Assembly (NCBI GenBank): GCA_050248795.1
Contig: JBFWRS010000002.1
Location: 76,606 to 140,605 of the forward strand
Source of the DNA: CAZTDU01 sp050248795
GTDB lineage: Bacteria; Pseudomonadota; Gammaproteobacteria; Burkholderiales; SG8-39
DNA: 64,000 nucleotides
Direction: 5' to 3'
The position numbers were made by a program, and so were the translations under genes. Below are positions 61,977 to 64,000 of the stretch, piece by piece. Numbering within the stretch: position 1 is the first letter of the stretch; each line of letters begins with the position of its first letter. The notes below the pieces were generated by a model that saw only the letters and a list, made by a program, of their open reading frames with translations, was not told the origin of the DNA and ran no database searches.

Positions 61977-62543
61977 TCAGCGCCCCTTCGCCGGTGCGAT
62001 CATGCGTTCTACATACCGCGCGATCAGGTCCACCTCGAGGTTCACCTGCGCGCCCGGCCGCAGGCGCCCGAGCGTCGTCACCGCCAGCGTATGCGGGATC
62101 AGGTTCACCTCGAACACGCTGCCGCGCACCCGGTTTACCGTCAGGCTCACGCCGTCCACGGTGATCGATCCCTTGCGGGCGATGTAGCGCGACAGGGCCT
62201 TCGGCGCGCGAAACGCGTAGACGCTGCCCTTCACCGCGGTGACGGTGCCCACCGCGTCCACATGGCCGGTGACGAGGTGGCCGCCGAGCTTGTCGCCCAG
62301 GCCGAGAGACTTCTCCAGGTTCACCGCCCCCGGGCGGTCGAGTCCCGCGGTGCAGTCGAGCGTCTCCCGCGACACGTCGAAATACAGGCTGCGGCCGCGT
62401 TTGCGCGTCACCGTGAGGCAGGCGCCCTGCACGCAGACCGAATCGCCCAGCGCGACGTCGCCCAGCGCGAGCTGGCCCGCATCCACCTCGAAGGGCTTGA
62501 CGCGCACGATGCGGCCGACGGCAAGCACGATGCCGGTGAACAT
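61977..62543 (-). CDS. ribE: Riboflavin synthase alpha chain
   Basis: 188 residues, MFTGIVLAVGRI at the start and two lumazine-binding repeats (SVCVQGACLTVTRK; GSITVDGVSLTVNRV). Makes riboflavin from two lumazines. It shares one base with the ribD stop (TGATG). Confidence 0.95.
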   Translation of the reverse strand: MFTGIVLAVGRIVRVKPFEVDAGQLALGDVALGDSVCVQGACLTVTRKRGRSLYFDVSRETLDCTAGLDRPGAVNLEKSLGLGDKLGGHLVTGHVDAVGTVTAVKGSVYAFRAPKALSRYIARKGSITVDGVSLTVNRVRGSVFEVNLIPHTLAVTTLGRLRPGAQVNLEVDLIARYVERMIAPAKGR

Positions 62544-63622
62544 CAGTCCTTCCCCGCGATGCGCGCCACGATGCGCAGGTCCTCGCCGACGCGATCGACC
62601 GAGCAAAACTTGAGCCGCACGCGCGCATCCAGCTGCGTCACCTGCCCGAGGTTTGCCATGCCCTGCGCCGAATCGCCGAGCAGGCTCGGATTCAGGTAGA
62701 CGAGCAGTTCGTCCACGCAGCCCTCGCGCAGCAGCGACCCGTTGAGCCTGAACCCGCCCTCCACATGCAACTCGTTGATGCCGCGGCGCGCCAGTTCCTC
62801 GAGCATCTTCGCCAGGTCCACCTTGCCCTGCGCGTTCGGCAGGCACACCGTCTCGATGCCGGCCGGCCCCGTGCCTGCGGTCGCGCAGAAAATCAGCGCG
62901 TTGCCGCCCTCGAGGACTTTCGCGTTGGCCGGCGTCTCCAGCCTGCTGTCGACGATTACGCGCAGCGGCTGGCGCGGCGTTGCCACGTCGCGCACCGTCA
63001 GGCGCGGGTCGTCCGCCGCCACGGTGCCTCCGCCGGTCAGCACGGCGCAGGCGCGCGCACGCCAGAGGTGGCCGTCGCGCCTCGCTTCCGGGCCGGTAAT
63101 CCACTGCGAGACGCCGTTGGCGAGCGCGGTGCGCCCGTCCAGCGTCGCCGCGATCTTCATGCGTACCCAGGGCCGGCCCCGCGTCACGCGCGAGACGAAG
63201 CCGATGTTCAGTTCGCGCGCCTCGTCTTCGAGCAGGCCGTGCTCGAAGACGATGCCCGCGGCGGCAATCCTGCCGCCGCCGCCCGCTGCCTGCGGATCGG
63301 GATCGCGCATCGCCGCCACCACGCGCGCGACGCCGGCGGCAACCAGCGCGTCGGCACAGGGCGGCGTGCGTCCATGGTGGGCGCAGGGCTCAAGCGACAC
63401 GTAGGCGGTGGCGCCTTTCGCCCGCGCCCCTGCTGCGGCCAACGCCTCGACTTCCGCGTGCGGCGATCCGGCGGACTCGTGCCAGCCTTCGCCAACGACC
63501 TCCTCGCCCTGCGTCAGCACGCAGCCGACGCGCGGATTCGGCGTCGTCGTGTAGAGGCCCTTCGCGGCCAGATCCAGCGCGCGCCGCATCATCGCCCGGT
63601 CGAACGCCGAGAACGCGGTCAC
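62543..63622 (-). CDS. ribD: Riboflavin biosynthesis deaminase/reductase
   Basis: 359 residues: zinc deaminase domain with PHAEVEAL and SLEPCAHHGRTPPC, then a reductase domain (RPWVRMKIAATLDGRTA, VEGGFRLNGSLL). Two early riboflavin steps. No FMN riboswitch is seen upstream. The GTG at 63620-63622 overlaps the nrdR stop as GTGA. Confidence 0.95.
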   Translation of the reverse strand: MTAFSAFDRAMMRRALDLAAKGLYTTTPNPRVGCVLTQGEEVVGEGWHESAGSPHAEVEALAAAGARAKGATAYVSLEPCAHHGRTPPCADALVAAGVARVVAAMRDPDPQAAGGGGRIAAAGIVFEHGLLEDEARELNIGFVSRVTRGRPWVRMKIAATLDGRTALANGVSQWITGPEARRDGHLWRARACAVLTGGGTVAADDPRLTVRDVATPRQPLRVIVDSRLETPANAKVLEGGNALIFCATAGTGPAGIETVCLPNAQGKVDLAKMLEELARRGINELHVEGGFRLNGSLLREGCVDELLVYLNPSLLGDSAQGMANLGQVTQLDARVRLKFCSVDRVGEDLRIVARIAGKD

Positions 63623-64000
63623 TTCTTCCTGCGCCTGGGCGAGGGCTTGGCGACCTCCTGCAGCGCCTCGCGGAAATCCTCCGGCGAATCGAAGCTGCGG
63701 TACACCGAGGCGAAGCGGATGTAGGCGATCTTGTCCAGCCGCGCGAGTTCGCGCATCACCAGGTCGCCCACGCGCGAGGTCTTCACCTCGCGCTCGCCCG
63801 CAGCACGCAGGCGTTCCTCGATCCGCTCCACCGCGGCGTCGACCTCCTCGGTCTTCGCCGGGCGCTTCCTCAACGCGAGCTTCATGCTGCCGAGCAGCTT
63901 CTCGCGGTCGAAGTCGGTGCGGCTGCCGTCCTTCTTCACCAGGCGCGGCATCTTCAGGTCGACGCGCTCGTAGGTCGTGAAGCGCTTCTCGCACTTCTGG
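63619..64000 (-). CDS. nrdR: Transcriptional repressor NrdR, partial (5' end outside)
   Basis: The C-terminal 127 codons are inside the window; the N-terminal end, with the first zinc-ribbon cysteines, is beyond 64000. Visible: QKCEKRFTTYERVDLKMPRLVKKDG with one zinc-site Cys, then the ATP-cone (FDREKLLGSMKLALRKRP). Represses ribonucleotide reductase genes in response to ATP/dATP. An internal Met at 63949-63951 is not the true start. Confidence 0.95.
   Translation of the reverse strand, partial: QKCEKRFTTYERVDLKMPRLVKKDGSRTDFDREKLLGSMKLALRKRPAKTEEVDAAVERIEERLRAAGEREVKTSRVGDLVMRELARLDKIAYIRFASVYRSFDSPEDFREALQEVAKPSPRRRKK

Overview
The window is GC-rich, gene-dense proteobacterial chromosome with no rRNA, tRNA, CRISPR array, insertion sequence or prophage that I can see. 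Gene content and order (icd, cspA, clpS and clpA together; purN, a DUF3108 gene and rsmB together; nrdR, ribD and ribE together; coaBC with dut; a phasin; flavocytochrome c; a SoeABC-like sulfite dehydrogenase) suggest a betaproteobacterium with lithotrophic, sulfur-oxidising potential and polyhydroxyalkanoate (PHA) storage. This is inference from gene content; no 16S gene is present. No stretch longer than 300 bases lacks a gene. The largest gaps are 37574-37846 (cspA/clpS), 35839-36040 (small secreted peptide/icd) and 28413-28595 (soeA/membrane protein).

Layout. 1-5920: a cut-off MrpE-like gene, then a divergent mrpAB-C-D-E-F-G cation/proton antiporter operon. 5942-12775 (minus): LUD protein, three-gene proton-translocating transhydrogenase (pntA1-pntA2-pntB), a fused osmoprotectant-type binding protein/permease and an MsbA-like exporter. 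12795-20225 (minus): glycolate operon hyi-glcD-glcE-glcF, ending in a four-PAS GGDEF signalling protein, with a small antisense membrane ORF between glcE and glcF. 20334-23843 (plus): SulP transporter, a secreted methyltransferase-like protein, a GlcG/HbpS protein and a RidA protein. 23886-28412 (minus): soeABC-like molybdoenzyme. 28596-29180: PuuD-N-like membrane protein. 29277-32372 (minus): antiporter, ATP-dependent carboxylate-amine ligase and class I amidotransferase operon. 32501-35838 (minus): thiol-redox operon (DUF192, DsbD/ScsB, redoxin) behind a small secreted peptide. 36041-42051: icd, cspA (minus), clpS-clpA, and fccA-fccB for sulfide oxidation. 42052-44899: dut, coaBC, radC, rpmB, rpmG. 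44965-53540: desaturase, rsmB, DUF3108, purN, pirin, thioredoxin, gluQRS, a hydratase and an EamA exporter. 53680-64000: phasin, MoaB/CinA-like protein, EI24 protein, hrpA, hydroxyacyl-CoA dehydrogenase, Baeyer-Villiger monooxygenase, ribE, ribD and partial nrdR.

How it fits together. FccAB would oxidise sulfide in the periplasm and the SoeABC-like enzyme would oxidise sulfite in the cytoplasm. SulP could move the sulfate. The pnt genes and icd supply NADPH, and Mrp handles pH and sodium. Translational coupling (ATGA, GTGA or TGATG overlaps) is used in most operons. Convergent gene ends repeatedly carry strong hairpins, several of them inside the 3' coding end of one partner. The least explained items are the secreted methyltransferase-like protein, the orphan osmoprotectant fusion, the antiporter-ligase-amidotransferase operon and the antisense small ORF in the glycolate operon.
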